A stretch of 40,266 nucleotides of DNA, taken from the NCBI RefSeq assembly GCF_003116095.1, contig NZ_LGRA01000008.1, positions 507,570 through 547,835 on the forward strand, written 5' to 3'. This DNA is from Azospirillum sp. TSO35-2. Its GTDB lineage: Bacteria; Pseudomonadota; Alphaproteobacteria; Azospirillales; Azospirillaceae. Shown here piece by piece: positions 1 through 8,160 of the stretch. The notes beneath the pieces are model-generated. The model searched no databases and was not told where the DNA came from. It saw nothing but the letters and a program-made list of their open reading frames with translations. Numbering within the stretch: the first letter of the stretch is position 1; the number at the start of each line of letters is the position of its first letter. The translations under genes were made by a program, and so were the position numbers.

Positions 1-1113
1 GCCCGCGGCACCGCCGTAACCGTCCTGGCGGTGGTGGTGGCGCGCCTGCTGGTCACCGGCCTGAACCGGGCGTTGCGCCGCGGCCTGCGCATGAACCGCG
101 ACCTCGCCGGCAGCCTGCCGCAGCTCCACACCCGCGCCTATCACTACCTCCCGATGGTCCAGCGGGTCGGCAAGCTGATCATCTGGCTGGTGGCGCTGGG
201 CGTGGCGCTGAACGGCTGGGGCGTCGACACGCTGGGCATGGTCGAGTCCTCGCTGGGCCAGCGCATCGTCGGCAGCGTCCTGTCGATCGGCCTGCTCTTC
301 GCCGGTGCCGTCGTCGCCTGGGAGGTGGTCAGCGCGATGATCGAGCATTTCCTGACCACCACCGACCGCAACGGCGCCAAGATCGAACGCAGCGCCCGCA
401 TGCGCACGCTGCTGCCGCTGCTGCGCAACGCCTTCCTGATCCTGCTGGTGACGATGGTGTCGCTGATCACCCTGTCGGAACTGGGTGTCAACATCGCCCC
501 GCTGCTGGCCGGTGCCGGTGTCGTCGGTCTGGCCATCGGTTTCGGGTCGCAGACGCTGGTCAAGGACATCATCACCGGCCTGTTCATCCTGTTCGAGGAC
601 ACCGTGTCGGTCGGCGACGTCGTCGATGTCGGCGGCGGCCATTCCGGCACGGTGGAGGCGATCTCCATCCGCTCCATCCGGCTGCGCGACGGTGCCGGCG
701 CGGTGCATTCCATCCCCTTCAGCGCCGTGACCACCGTCAAGAACATGAGCAAGGACTTCTCGGTCACCCTGTTCAACGTGGTGGTGTCCAACCGCGAGGA
801 TCCCGACCGCGTCATCGCCGTGCTGAAGGAGGTCGGCGCCGAGGTGCAGGCCCAGCCGCAGTTCGCCGCCGACATCCTCACCCCGCTGGAGGTGCTGGGC
901 GTCGACAAGCTGTCCGACACCGGCGTCAACATCCTGGCCCAGTTCAAGACCCGGCCGACCCGCCAGTGGGGTGTCACGCGCGAGTTCAACCGGCGCATGA
1001 AGAAGCGGTTCGACGAGCTGGGCATCAGCATGCCGACCCAGTCCATGCAATTGGTCGTCGGGCAGAACCAGCACGACCGGGCGATGGCCGAGGCGCTGAG
1101 CCAGGGGTCGTAA
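1..1113 (+). CDS. MscS-family mechanosensitive channel, 5' end outside the window
   Basis: The reading frame is open from base 1, so the gene begins upstream and 370 codons are visible. The visible part has several hydrophobic segments and then the family hallmark, the pore-lining helix read as PLLAGAGVVGLAIGFGSQ (about residues 168-185 of the visible part). The beta-domain start FEDTVSVGDVVDVGG follows, then the cytoplasmic alpha/beta region to residue 370. Proteins of this family are inner-membrane channels that open under membrane tension and release solutes on hypo-osmotic shock. The extra N-terminal helices point to one of the larger MscS relatives rather than the minimal three-helix form. 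It ends about 96 bp before the next rightward gene, with no clear terminator between. Family assignment is secure; the exact paralogue is not known. Confidence 0.93.
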   Translation, partial: ARGTAVTVLAVVVARLLVTGLNRALRRGLRMNRDLAGSLPQLHTRAYHYLPMVQRVGKLIIWLVALGVALNGWGVDTLGMVESSLGQRIVGSVLSIGLLFAGAVVAWEVVSAMIEHFLTTTDRNGAKIERSARMRTLLPLLRNAFLILLVTMVSLITLSELGVNIAPLLAGAGVVGLAIGFGSQTLVKDIITGLFILFEDTVSVGDVVDVGGGHSGTVEAISIRSIRLRDGAGAVHSIPFSAVTTVKNMSKDFSVTLFNVVVSNREDPDRVIAVLKEVGAEVQAQPQFAADILTPLEVLGVDKLSDTGVNILAQFKTRPTRQWGVTREFNRRMKKRFDELGISMPTQSMQLVVGQNQHDRAMAEALSQGS

Positions 1114-1170
1114 CCGCTTCGCGGCAGGGCACCGCCGAACGCGCCGGAAACGTTCGGCGTTGCCCTGCGT

Positions 1171-2295
1171 TTACACTCGGTCCGATCCTGGACCGGAGTT
1201 GGAAACAGAATGCTCAGCGATGTCTTTTCCCGTTTCGCCCGCTGGACCGAACGTCAGTCCGGGCGGCCGGGTGCCTTCGTCCTCGCTTTCGCCGTGGTGC
1301 TGGTCTGGGGTCTCACCGGTCCGCTGTTCCATTTTTCCGACACGTGGCAGCTGGTCATCAACACCGGCACCACGATCGTCACCTTCCTGATGGTGTTCAT
1401 CATCCAGAACGCCCAGAATCGCGACACCCAGGCGATCCACCTGAAGCTGGACGAGCTGATCCGCGCCAGCAAGGCCGCCCGCAACGGCATGATCGACCTG
1501 GAGGAGATGCCGGAAGCCGAACTGGCGCGGTTGAAAAGCAGCTTCGAGCGGCTGGCGAAGACCGCCGACTGCCTGGACCACCGCATCGACGAGAAGGTCG
1601 AACGCGCCGTCGAACGCGAAGTCGATGAGGAGCTGGAGGAACGCGGGGTGCCGGACGCCGAACGGCGCTGACGCGGCTGGCTGGAGCGGCTCCCCCGCCG
1701 GTGCCGGCGGGCAGGGCGGGCGCCGCCACGCCCGCAACGCGTCGTCCAGCGCGCGGACGAAGGCGGAGCGTTCCTGCGGCGACAGGAAGGAACCGACGCC
1801 GACCGACTGGCCGTGCGAACTCAGCGTGACCTGACCGGCCGGGCCGCGACGATCGTGGTCGGCCCGCTCGTTGTGGCTGATCCGCAGCCAATAGGGATGA
1901 AAGGACCAGCGGCGCTCCGGCGCCTTCCAGTGGACGCGCTGGACCGTCAGCGCCTCCTCCGTCAGCCGCACCCGCTCATACTGGCGGGCCGAGCGGTAGC
2001 TGACCCGGAAGGCCAGCCACAGCGCCAGCACATCCAGCCCGCAGAAGGGCACCACCGGCCAGGCCCCGTTGGCGACGAAGATGCCGGCAACCATCAGATT
2101 CATCAGGATAACGACGCCCATCAGCACCCGGAACCCGCCGCGCCCCAGGCTGCGGTGGGGGTGGAGGACGGCGTCGAAGAAGACGCGCACGGCGCTGGCG
2201 CCGCCGGTGGGCGGGGCGCCGTCGGGATCGCCGCTGCGGCTGCCGCCGGGGACGGCGGAGGCGTTGTCGGGGGGATCGATGGGCATACCGACCAT
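1171..2295 (-). CDS. DUF2244 domain membrane protein with an unusual C-terminal extension
   Basis: Residues about 37-195 of this leftward frame match DUF2244: FDAVLHPHRSLGRGGFRVLM, then two hydrophobic segments, then RRWSFHPYWLRI and a final SPQERSAFVRALDDALRAW. Known members are small (about 160-190 residues) inner-membrane-associated proteins of unknown function, often coded near cytochrome oxidase or nth genes in alphaproteobacteria. Here the frame does not stop at the usual end. It runs on for about 165 residues, all antisense to the upstream iron-permease-family gene, and stops at 1171. That tail has no recognisable domain and is probably fortuitous read-through after a lost stop codon. 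An alternative start is the ATG at 2286. The DUF2244 part is secure; the 3' boundary is not. Confidence 0.72.
   Translation of the reverse strand: MVGMPIDPPDNASAVPGGSRSGDPDGAPPTGGASAVRVFFDAVLHPHRSLGRGGFRVLMGVVILMNLMVAGIFVANGAWPVVPFCGLDVLALWLAFRVSYRSARQYERVRLTEEALTVQRVHWKAPERRWSFHPYWLRISHNERADHDRRGPAGQVTLSSHGQSVGVGSFLSPQERSAFVRALDDALRAWRRPPCPPAPAGEPLQPAASAPFGVRHPAFLQLLIDFAFDGAFDLLVDAVVQAVGGLRQPLEAAFQPRQFGFRHLLQVDHAVAGGLAGADQLVQLQVDRLGVAILGVLDDEHHQEGDDRGAGVDDQLPRVGKMEQRTGETPDQHHGESEDEGTRPPGLTFGPAGETGKDIAEHSVSNSGPGSDRV
1210..1671 (+). CDS. low affinity iron permease family small membrane protein
   Basis: A 153-residue protein with two predicted membrane helices (about residues 22-40 and 47-66). 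The conserved family stretch runs NTGTTIVTFLMVFIIQ then NAQNRDTQAIHLKLDEL (residues 51-83), followed by a charged helical C-terminus rich in Glu and Arg. This matches the Pfam 'low affinity iron permease' family. The family name comes from yeast Fet4 similarity, and iron transport by the short bacterial members is not established, so the function is open. The ATG is preceded by GGAG at a good distance. An antisense frame belonging to the convergent DUF2244 gene covers the whole of this gene, yet the conserved motif shows that this strand is coding. Confidence 0.85.
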   Translation: MLSDVFSRFARWTERQSGRPGAFVLAFAVVLVWGLTGPLFHFSDTWQLVINTGTTIVTFLMVFIIQNAQNRDTQAIHLKLDELIRASKAARNGMIDLEEMPEAELARLKSSFERLAKTADCLDHRIDEKVERAVEREVDEELEERGVPDAERR

Positions 2296-2366
2296 TCTAA
2301 CCGACCGAAGCCCGCCTGAAAACGACTCAAAGGCGATGGTGGCGGTCGCCGGGTGCCTTGCCGCCG

Positions 2367-2804
2367 TCAGGCCGCTTTCGACACCATCGGCACCACGCCG
2401 CCGTGCAGCACCCAGGCCATGGCGCTGTCGAGGCCGGTGATGCCGTCATCCACCCGGCCGTCGGGCTGCACGAAGATCCGCACCTGGTCGTCGGTGCCGG
2501 CGGCGATCATCGCCTCGGCCATGACCGACGCCAGCGGCCAGTCGGTCATCACCACGGCGCTGCGTTGGTGGCCGCAGCGGCGGGCCAGCCGCATCAGCGC
2601 CACGATAATGTCCGGGCGGAAGCCGTCGGCCTCGAAATTGTCGAACTCAATCAGGCTGCTCCACGCCTCGCCCCGGTTCGCGAGGTTGGCGCACTGCACC
2701 TCGATCTGCCGCGCCACGGCGTCGCGCTGCGCGATGGTCATGGCGCCTTGCACCCTTATGCGCAAGCCCCAGCCGGTGATCTCCACCTGATAAGACGATG
2801 TCAT
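2367..2804 (-). CDS. small STAS-like protein of unknown function
   Basis: A 145-residue cytoplasmic protein without signal or membrane segments. It has alternating short strands and helices (YQVEITGWGLRIRVQG at the start, later RSAVVMTDWPLASVMAEAM) and ends near VLHGGVVPMVSKAA. The pattern resembles STAS/SpoIIAA-like domains, which act as small regulatory or binding modules, but I cannot name a specific family. I chose the ATG at 2804 because AGGG lies nine bases upstream; a GTG at 2810 is possible. The gene stands alone: DUF2244 lies downstream on the same strand and nth is divergent across an AT-rich gap. Confidence 0.6.
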   Translation of the reverse strand: MTSSYQVEITGWGLRIRVQGAMTIAQRDAVARQIEVQCANLANRGEAWSSLIEFDNFEADGFRPDIIVALMRLARRCGHQRSAVVMTDWPLASVMAEAMIAAGTDDQVRIFVQPDGRVDDGITGLDSAMAWVLHGGVVPMVSKAA

Positions 2805-2810
2805 CTTCAC

Positions 2811-3071
2811 TCACCCTGCACGACGCGCTCCGGGATCCGTAACGCGCCCATTTTCACCTTGAAGGCGCTTGTCCGGAGTCTTTTGATGGTGGGGAGCATA
2901 CTCCGGTACCGCTAAATCGTGAAGCGTGAATTCAGTGACGATTTGTGATGTGTTTGTACGAATTCTTGTATTTCATTGCATTCTGCAATGGGCGGTCCGC
3001 ATTTTGCGACGCACGGTCGGTCGTTTGCTGCCTCTGGCGTGGCCGGGGCCGTTGCGGCTATGGTGGCGGCC
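2811..3071. promoter_or_regulatory. AT-rich divergent promoter region with a dyad
   Basis: This gap separates the leftward STAS-like gene from the rightward nth. Bases about 2880-2990 are visibly AT-richer than the surroundings and contain a 7-bp inverted repeat, CCGGAGT (2873-2879) and ACTCCGG (2900-2906), plus TTGCATTCTGCAA (2978-2990), itself a short palindrome. A divergent promoter zone is the simplest reading; no exact -35/-10 pair stands out. Confidence 0.35.
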
Positions 3072-3704
3072 ATGAAGCCCGCCGCCGTCCAGGAATTCTT
3101 CCGCCGCCTGTCCGCCGCCAACCCGGAACCCCGGAGCGAGCTGGAGTACGTCAATCCTTACACGCTGCTGGTCGCGGTGGTGCTGTCGGCCCAGGCGACC
3201 GACGTCGGCGTCAACAAGGCGACCGGCCCGCTGTTCCAGGTCGTCACCACGCCGCAGCAGATGGTGGCGCTGGGCGAGGAGCGGCTGCGCCAGTACATCA
3301 AGACGATCGGCCTGTTCAACACCAAGGCCAAGAACGTCATCCGCCTGTCGGAATTGCTGATCGAACGCCACGGCGGCGAGGTGCCGCGCGACCGGGACGC
3401 GCTGGAGCAGTTGCCCGGCGTCGGCCGCAAGACCGCCAACGTCGTCCTGAACGTCGCCTTCGGGGAAGAGACGATCGCCGTCGACACCCACATCTTCCGG
3501 GTCGGCAACCGCACCGGCCTCGCCCCCGGCAAGACGCCGGATGCGGTGGAGGCGAAGCTGCTGAAGGCGGTGCCGAAGGCCTACCGCCGGCACGCCCACC
3601 ATTGGCTGATCCTGCACGGCCGCTATGTCTGCAAGGCGCGCAAGCCCGACTGCCCGGTTTGCCCGGTCGCCGACCTCTGCGACTACAAGGACAAGCCGCT
3701 GTAA
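3072..3704 (+). CDS. nth: endonuclease III (DNA glycosylase/AP lyase)
   Basis: Removes oxidised pyrimidines and cleaves the abasic site in base excision repair. From the ATG at 3072 the protein is 210 residues and its numbering falls exactly on that of the E. coli enzyme (211 residues). The helix-hairpin-helix LPGVGRKTANVV carries the catalytic Lys120, the general acid/base Asp138 is in AVDTHIFRVG, and the 4Fe-4S cysteines are 187, 194, 197 and 203 (C-x6-C-x2-C-x5-C). An in-frame ATG at 3060 and a longer frame from 2976 exist, but they add sequence the family lacks. A hairpin terminator follows. Confidence 0.97.
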   Translation: MKPAAVQEFFRRLSAANPEPRSELEYVNPYTLLVAVVLSAQATDVGVNKATGPLFQVVTTPQQMVALGEERLRQYIKTIGLFNTKAKNVIRLSELLIERHGGEVPRDRDALEQLPGVGRKTANVVLNVAFGEETIAVDTHIFRVGNRTGLAPGKTPDAVEAKLLKAVPKAYRRHAHHWLILHGRYVCKARKPDCPVCPVADLCDYKDKPL

Positions 3705-3731
3705 GGAGCGGATCGGTGGCCCGGACAGCGG

Positions 3732-3778
3732 AACGCCCGGCGCGGCGGAGGGCCGCGGCCGGGCGTTTCGCTGTTTTC
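3732..3778 (+). terminator. intrinsic terminator after nth
   Basis: A 15-bp stem with one bulged G, AACGCCCGG-CGCGGC (3732-3746) paired with GCCGCG-G-CCGGGCGTT (3752-3767), followed by a T-rich run ending in TGTTTTCG. It lies 28 bases after the nth stop. Confidence 0.7.
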
Positions 3779-3839
3779 GTCTTAAGAACTTGGTATCGGC
3801 CGCGACGGCGGCCGCGCGGGCTCGTGCCCGCGAAGCCAA

Positions 3840-3900
3840 GGCCCATGGACATGGGCCGCCCGGCGTCTGAGGATAAGTTCCGACCACAGGTCGGAACTTA
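3840..3900. terminator. two perfect hairpins between nth and the bactofilin gene
   Basis: GGCCCAT/ATGGGCC (3840-3857, four-base loop) and a perfect 12-bp repeat TAAGTTCCGACC-ACA-GGTCGGAACTTA (3874-3900). The second sits 13 bases past the stop of the leftward bactofilin gene and can fold on either strand. It is probably the bactofilin terminator or an RNA 3' stabiliser, although no long U-tract follows on the minus strand. Confidence 0.5.
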
Positions 3901-3913
3901 ATGAAAACGCTGT

Positions 3914-4789
3914 TTAGACGGCTTCGGCCGGGGCGGGCACCGGCTCGACCGCCGCCACCGTGGCCTGGACCGGCTTGGCGGCGGAGTAGAGCTGGATGTC
4001 GCCGATCAGCTGGCCGCCGGCTTCGACCGCCAGCTCGCCGAAGCGGATCGACCCGGTGATCTTGCCGGTGGTGCGCACGGTCAGCCGGCCGCGCACGGCG
4101 ATGTCGCCTTCGAAGCGGCCGCCGATGTCGGCCTCGTCGATCTCGACCGAGCCCTTGAACAGGCCGCCGTCGGAGATCTCGATCGACCGGCCTTCGCGCA
4201 GCTTGGCCTCGACCGTGCCTTCGACCACCAGCACGTCGCAGGAGCCGATCTCACCCGACAGCACGATGTCGCGGCCGACGGTCAGGCGGCGCTGTTCCGG
4301 CATGACGGGCGCCATCGGGGCTGCCTGCATCGGAACGGGCGCCGGGGCCGGCTGGGCGGCCTGGGCGGGGGTGGCGATCGGCATCGACGGCTGGCGCGGG
4401 GCCGCGCCGGGCATGTCGACGACGCGGCGCGGCACGTCGGTCTTGAAGCCGGCACCCGGCGCGGACGGTGCGTTCGGGGGCTTGGGAATGCTGGTCATGT
4501 CGGGTCCCTTCGAGGCGGAAGGCGTATCGGGATAGGCCGGGTGGGCGTGCGCGCCCGGAACGGGGTGCTGCGCTTCGGACAGAGCGTGCGCCATGCTGGG
4601 CGCGGAGGCTCCGGCCACGACCGGGGAGGGCATCGCCGGGTCGGCCATCGGGGCGGGGTTGTTCAGCGAGGCGAGCGGCGACAGCGAACCGCCCGCTTCG
4701 CCGGCACCATAGGGCCGGCCGGCCGGCTGCGCTGGGGCGGGGCTGTCGGCCTTGGGCGGGGCGGGCGGAGTCTTTCGTCCGAACAGCAT
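3914..4789 (-). CDS. bactofilin family cytoskeletal protein with a long N-terminal linker
   Basis: Bactofilins polymerise without nucleotide into filaments that position cell-wall, stalk or polar functions. The right-handed beta-helix domain is near residues 168-268, with the usual repeating short strands (LTVGRDIVLSGEIGS, VEGTVEAKLREGRSIEI, FKGSVEIDEADIGG, FEGDIAVRGRLTV, ITGSIRFGELAVEAGG). The first 165 residues are low-complexity, rich in Pro, Ala and Met, and look disordered, which is longer than in typical bactofilins. The N-terminus MLFGRKTP could touch the membrane. The ATG at 4789 is preceded by GGGGGA at six bases; a TTG eight codons upstream is less likely. The gene appears monocistronic and no LytM gene sits beside it, unlike many bactofilin loci. 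Confidence 0.9.
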   Translation of the reverse strand: MLFGRKTPPAPPKADSPAPAQPAGRPYGAGEAGGSLSPLASLNNPAPMADPAMPSPVVAGASAPSMAHALSEAQHPVPGAHAHPAYPDTPSASKGPDMTSIPKPPNAPSAPGAGFKTDVPRRVVDMPGAAPRQPSMPIATPAQAAQPAPAPVPMQAAPMAPVMPEQRRLTVGRDIVLSGEIGSCDVLVVEGTVEAKLREGRSIEISDGGLFKGSVEIDEADIGGRFEGDIAVRGRLTVRTTGKITGSIRFGELAVEAGGQLIGDIQLYSAAKPVQATVAAVEPVPAPAEAV

Positions 4790-4903
4790 GAACGTTCCCC
4801 CAATCTGGAACAAAAAAGTGGCGGAAGGGCCGAAAGCGGGAAGGCCCGTGCCGAAGGGCGGCGGGAGGGGCGCTTGCCGGGGTGGCGGGCGCGGCCGTGC
4901 CGC

Positions 4904-5599
4904 CTAGCGGCGTATCACGGTCGTCCGGCCCGCCGCAAGGGGAGCCGACATGGACTGTAGGACATGAACCATGAAGGCGCTGGCGACGACCGGGACCAGC
5001 AAATTGACGAAGGGGATCGATGAAAGGAAGGCAATGGCGACCCCGGCCAAAAAAGGTTTCAGCGGCCGGGCCCGTCGCAGCGCCCGCACCTGCGCGCGGT
5101 CGAGCCGGCGGTGGGCCACCATCTCGAAATACTCGCGCCCCAGCAGATAGCCGTTGATGGTGTAGAAGACGATCAGGTTCAACCCGGGCGCCGCGAAGTA
5201 GAGCGGCAGGGCCAGCAGGTTGACCGCGATCACCAGCAACAGGAAGCGCAGCGCGGTCGCCAGCTCGATCAGCCAGCCGCTGTGGCGTGGGGCCGGCAGG
5301 CCGGGATAGTGCCGCGCCTCCACCCGCTCCACCACCTCGTCCAGGAAGAAGCTCGACACCGTGCCGACGGTGGCGGGGAACAGCAGCCACGCCACCAGCA
5401 GAACCCCGACCCCGCCCAGCAGGTCGATGATCCCGTCCACCCAGGCGTAGCCGGTCAGCGGCGTCGCCGACAGCGCCCACGCCGTCCCGCCGGCCAGCAG
5501 GGCGTAGGCCAGCGCGGAAGCGAACACCCCGATCCACACCACCCGGCGAACGCGTGGGTCGGACAGCTGGGCGAAGGCGAGGGTGAGGGCGCGGAGCAT
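4904..5599 (-). CDS. EI24-domain (CysZ-like) integral membrane protein
   Basis: A 231-residue protein with about four to six membrane helices. Family features include VSSFFLDEVVERVEARHYPGL after the second helix and INGYLLGREYFEMVAHRRL before the last hairpin, matching the EI24/CysZ domain. E. coli CysZ is a sulphate permease, but alphaproteobacterial EI24 proteins mostly have no assigned substrate, and there are no cys genes here to support sulphate. The start MLRALTLAFAQLSDPR at 5599 is the first that fits the family; the frame is open further upstream to 5770 without conserved sequence. It is divergent from adenosine kinase. Confidence 0.82.
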   Translation of the reverse strand: MLRALTLAFAQLSDPRVRRVVWIGVFASALAYALLAGGTAWALSATPLTGYAWVDGIIDLLGGVGVLLVAWLLFPATVGTVSSFFLDEVVERVEARHYPGLPAPRHSGWLIELATALRFLLLVIAVNLLALPLYFAAPGLNLIVFYTINGYLLGREYFEMVAHRRLDRAQVRALRRARPLKPFLAGVAIAFLSSIPFVNLLVPVVASAFMVHVLQSMSAPLAAGRTTVIRR

Positions 5600-5826
5600 C
5601 GGCGGTCCGGTTGCGGTGGCGTGGAGGACGGGCGACCGCATATCTACGGCGCCTCGCCGGCCGCTTCCACCCCCGGCCGGCGGATTTCGTCCGGTCGCGC
5701 ACCCGTTTGGCCCTGCGGCGGTGCGGTGCTTGTGAACCGGCCGGGCGCCGCTATACTCGCGCCGCAGCATTTCGGCACAGCCGATCCTTACCCCAATCCC
5801 TGCCCCAATCCTTACAAGGAGAGCCC

Positions 5827-6822
5827 ATGGCCACGTCCGCCTACGACGTCACCGGCATCGGCAACGCCATCGTGGACGTGATCGCCCACGCCGACGACGC
5901 CTTCCTCGCCGCCAACGCCATCGAGAAGGGTGCGATGACCCTGATCGACGCCGCCCGCGCCGAGGAGCTGTACGGCCGCATGGGGCCGGGCGTGGAGATC
6001 TCCGGCGGGTCGGCCGGCAACACCATGGCGGGCATCGCCATGCTGGGCGGCGCCGGCGCCTATCTCGGCAAGGTCGCCAAGGACCAGTTGGGCGACGTGT
6101 TCCGCCACGACATCCGGGCGGCCGGCGTCAGCTTCGACTCCAGCCCCCTGCTCGGCGGGGCGCCGACGGCGCGCTCCCTGATCCTGGTGACGCCGGACGC
6201 CCAGCGCTCGATGAACACCTATCTCGGCGCCTGCGTCGAGCTGGGGCCGGAGGACATCGACGAGGCGGTGATCGCCGGGTCGCAGGTCACCTACCTGGAA
6301 GGCTATCTCTGGGATCCGCCCCGCGCCAAGGAAGCCTTCCGCAAGGCGGCGGCCATCGCCCACGCCGCCGGCCGCAAGGTGTCGCTGTCGCTGTCCGACA
6401 GCTTCTGCGTCCACCGCCACCATGCCGAGTTCGTCGATCTGGTGGAGAACCACGTCGACATCCTGTTCGCCAACGAGCATGAGATCGGCGCCCTCTATGG
6501 CACCGATCGCTTCGAGGACGCGCTGGCGGCGGTGGTGCGCCTGGGCAAGACGGCGGCGCTGACCCGCAGCGAGAAGGGCGCGGTCATCGTTGCCGACGGC
6601 GCGGTGGTCGAGGTGGCGGCCGAACCGGTGGAGCGGGTGGTCGACACCACCGGGGCGGGTGACCTCTACGCCGCCGGTTTCCTGTTCGGCCACACCCGCG
6701 GGCTGGCCCCGGCGGTCTGCGGCCGTCTCGGCGCCATCGCCGCGGCGGAGATCATCAGCCACGTCGGCGCCCGGCCGGAGGTGGACCTGCGCGAACTGAT
6801 CGCGGCAAAGGGCGTGCTGTAA
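5827..6822 (+). CDS. adenosine kinase / PfkB-family sugar kinase
   Basis: A 331-residue ribokinase-fold enzyme. The substrate-side glycines are in ISGGSAGNTMAG (residues 58-69), and the second PfkB signature DTTGAGDLYAAGF carries the catalytic base Asp279 and the anion hole. The lid-region wording (GNAIVDV near the N-terminus, YLGACVELGPEDID, YLEGYLWD) is that of alphaproteobacterial adenosine kinases, which phosphorylate adenosine to AMP in purine salvage. A different nucleoside or sugar substrate cannot be excluded. The start is set by AAGGAG seven bases upstream of ATG. Two copies of ATCCTTAC lie in the 45 bases before the gene, the second running into the ribosome binding site. Confidence 0.9.
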   Translation: MATSAYDVTGIGNAIVDVIAHADDAFLAANAIEKGAMTLIDAARAEELYGRMGPGVEISGGSAGNTMAGIAMLGGAGAYLGKVAKDQLGDVFRHDIRAAGVSFDSSPLLGGAPTARSLILVTPDAQRSMNTYLGACVELGPEDIDEAVIAGSQVTYLEGYLWDPPRAKEAFRKAAAIAHAAGRKVSLSLSDSFCVHRHHAEFVDLVENHVDILFANEHEIGALYGTDRFEDALAAVVRLGKTAALTRSEKGAVIVADGAVVEVAAEPVERVVDTTGAGDLYAAGFLFGHTRGLAPAVCGRLGAIAAAEIISHVGARPEVDLRELIAAKGVL

Positions 6823-6888
6823 TCCCATTCCGCGCGTCAAACTGCGACAGGCCGCCGGACAGCGTCGCATTTTGCGGCGTCGTCCGAC

Positions 6889-6920
6889 GGCGGTCAGTTC
6901 AGGTGGCGGTCAGTTCAGGT
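6889..6920. repeat. perfect 16-bp tandem duplication over a stop codon
   Basis: GGCGGTCAGTTCAGGT occurs twice head to tail (6889-6904 and 6905-6920). The second copy contains the stop and last codons of the leftward coiled-coil gene; the first copy repeats them just downstream of the gene. Confidence 0.9.
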
Positions 6921-7401
6921 GGCCATCCACCACCGGCCGCTCCGGCGCGGCGACGGTCTTGGCCAGCAGCGCCATCGCCGTCGCGCTGTCCGGCGCCGCC
7001 ACCGCCCAGCGCGACGGCCGGCCGGACTGCGGGATCGTCAGCAGCCACAGCCGGTCCCGTTCCCCGAACCGTTCGTTCAGGACCCGGTATTCCGGCGGGC
7101 CGCTCAGCCGCAGTTCGTCCAGCCGGGCCTGGAGTTCCTCGATCTGCGCCAAGCGGACGGCGATGCCGTCCTCGGTCTGCCGCAGTGTAACCTCTTCATT
7201 CTGCTGGTCGCGGCGCACGGATTCGATCTCGTTCACCAAATCCCGGTGGCTGCGGGACATCTGCGCGCGTCGGCGCCGGACCGCCGCCACATGGCGCACC
7301 GACCGCAGCACCGACGTCGTGATCCACACCAGACAGGCCAGCACCAGCACCGATTCCAACAGCAGGATGATCGGGCTGCCGCCGCCGATCGCCGGCATCA
7401 T
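6910..7401 (-). CDS. single-pass membrane protein with coiled coil, unknown function
   Basis: From the ATG at 7401 the protein is 163 residues: one membrane helix (about residues 9-30), an Arg-rich stop-transfer segment (VRRRRAQMSRSHRD), a coiled coil rich in Glu, Gln and Arg (about 45-100), then a compact C-terminal domain (YRVLNERFGERDRLWLL through MALLAKTV). I recognise no family. I chose this start because GAGG lies five bases upstream, while the ATG at 7521 has no ribosome binding site and would add a Gly/Ala-rich leader. It is transcribed away from the next gene, which has the same layout. Confidence 0.6.
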   Translation of the reverse strand: MMPAIGGGSPIILLLESVLVLACLVWITTSVLRSVRHVAAVRRRRAQMSRSHRDLVNEIESVRRDQQNEEVTLRQTEDGIAVRLAQIEELQARLDELRLSGPPEYRVLNERFGERDRLWLLTIPQSGRPSRWAVAAPDSATAMALLAKTVAAPERPVVDGHLN

Positions 7402-7544
7402 GGATGCCTCGCCTTCGGCCTCCCGGCCGCTGTTCGTCCCCGCGTTCGATCCTGCATCGGTGCCTCCGGCATGCTCCTTGCTGTCGAGCATCGGGTGGGC
7501 ACGCAGCAACCGGCGTGCCATGGGATGGACGGAGGGCGGTGCGG

Positions 7545-8072
7545 GTGATCGACGGGGTGCGGGCCATAGTGGACTCGGTGGTTCCGCTGGCCGCGGCGGT
7601 GGGGGTGCTGGGCCACCTGTGCTGGATCGGCATCCGGCGCGGCGGGATGGGCGCCGCCGGGCTGAACCGGCTGCGCGGCGCGCTGGTGCCGCTGAGGGAG
7701 CGGCTGGAGAGCGAGAGCGAAGCCCTGCGCGACCTCCGCTGCCGGTCGGAGCAGGCGCAGGAACGGCTGACCGCCGCCGAGCAGCGGATCCAGCAGATGG
7801 AGCGCCAGATCGCGGCGTTGGAAAAGGCGCCGCCCGTCTTCATCCACACGCGGGGGGATCCCGGAACCAATCGGCGGCCCTTCCGGGCGGAGGTCAGTTT
7901 CGACGCGACGGCGGCGCGCGCCGCCGGCCGGCCGGTCAGCCCGGTGTGGCGCTACGGCAACCGCCTGGTGATCCACACCATCGACATGACCGCAGCCCGG
8001 CGCGAGGCGGACCATCTTTTTCCGGAGAAGGGCGGCTACAAGACCTATTTCCACGCCTCGGCACTCCACTGA
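7545..8072 (+). CDS. membrane-anchored coiled-coil protein, unknown function
   Basis: A 175-residue protein starting at a GTG placed eight bases after GGAGGG. It has one N-terminal membrane helix (about residues 8-30), a coiled coil from about 45 to 93 (RERLESESEALRDL, then AEQRIQQMERQIAALEK), and a small globular C-terminus containing FRAEVSFDATAARAAG and WRYGNRLVIHTIDM. No family is recognised. The architecture mirrors that of the divergent neighbour at 6910-7401, suggesting the pair work together at the membrane; that is inference from layout only. Confidence 0.6.
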   Translation: MIDGVRAIVDSVVPLAAAVGVLGHLCWIGIRRGGMGAAGLNRLRGALVPLRERLESESEALRDLRCRSEQAQERLTAAEQRIQQMERQIAALEKAPPVFIHTRGDPGTNRRPFRAEVSFDATAARAAGRPVSPVWRYGNRLVIHTIDMTAARREADHLFPEKGGYKTYFHASALH

Positions 8073-8160
8073 GACGCGGTTTCGGACGGTTGCGGCCTTT
8101 CGCCGGAGCGTGGGCTCGGGTAAGCTTCCGGTCCCGCCGCAGCCGACGACACACCCTCCC

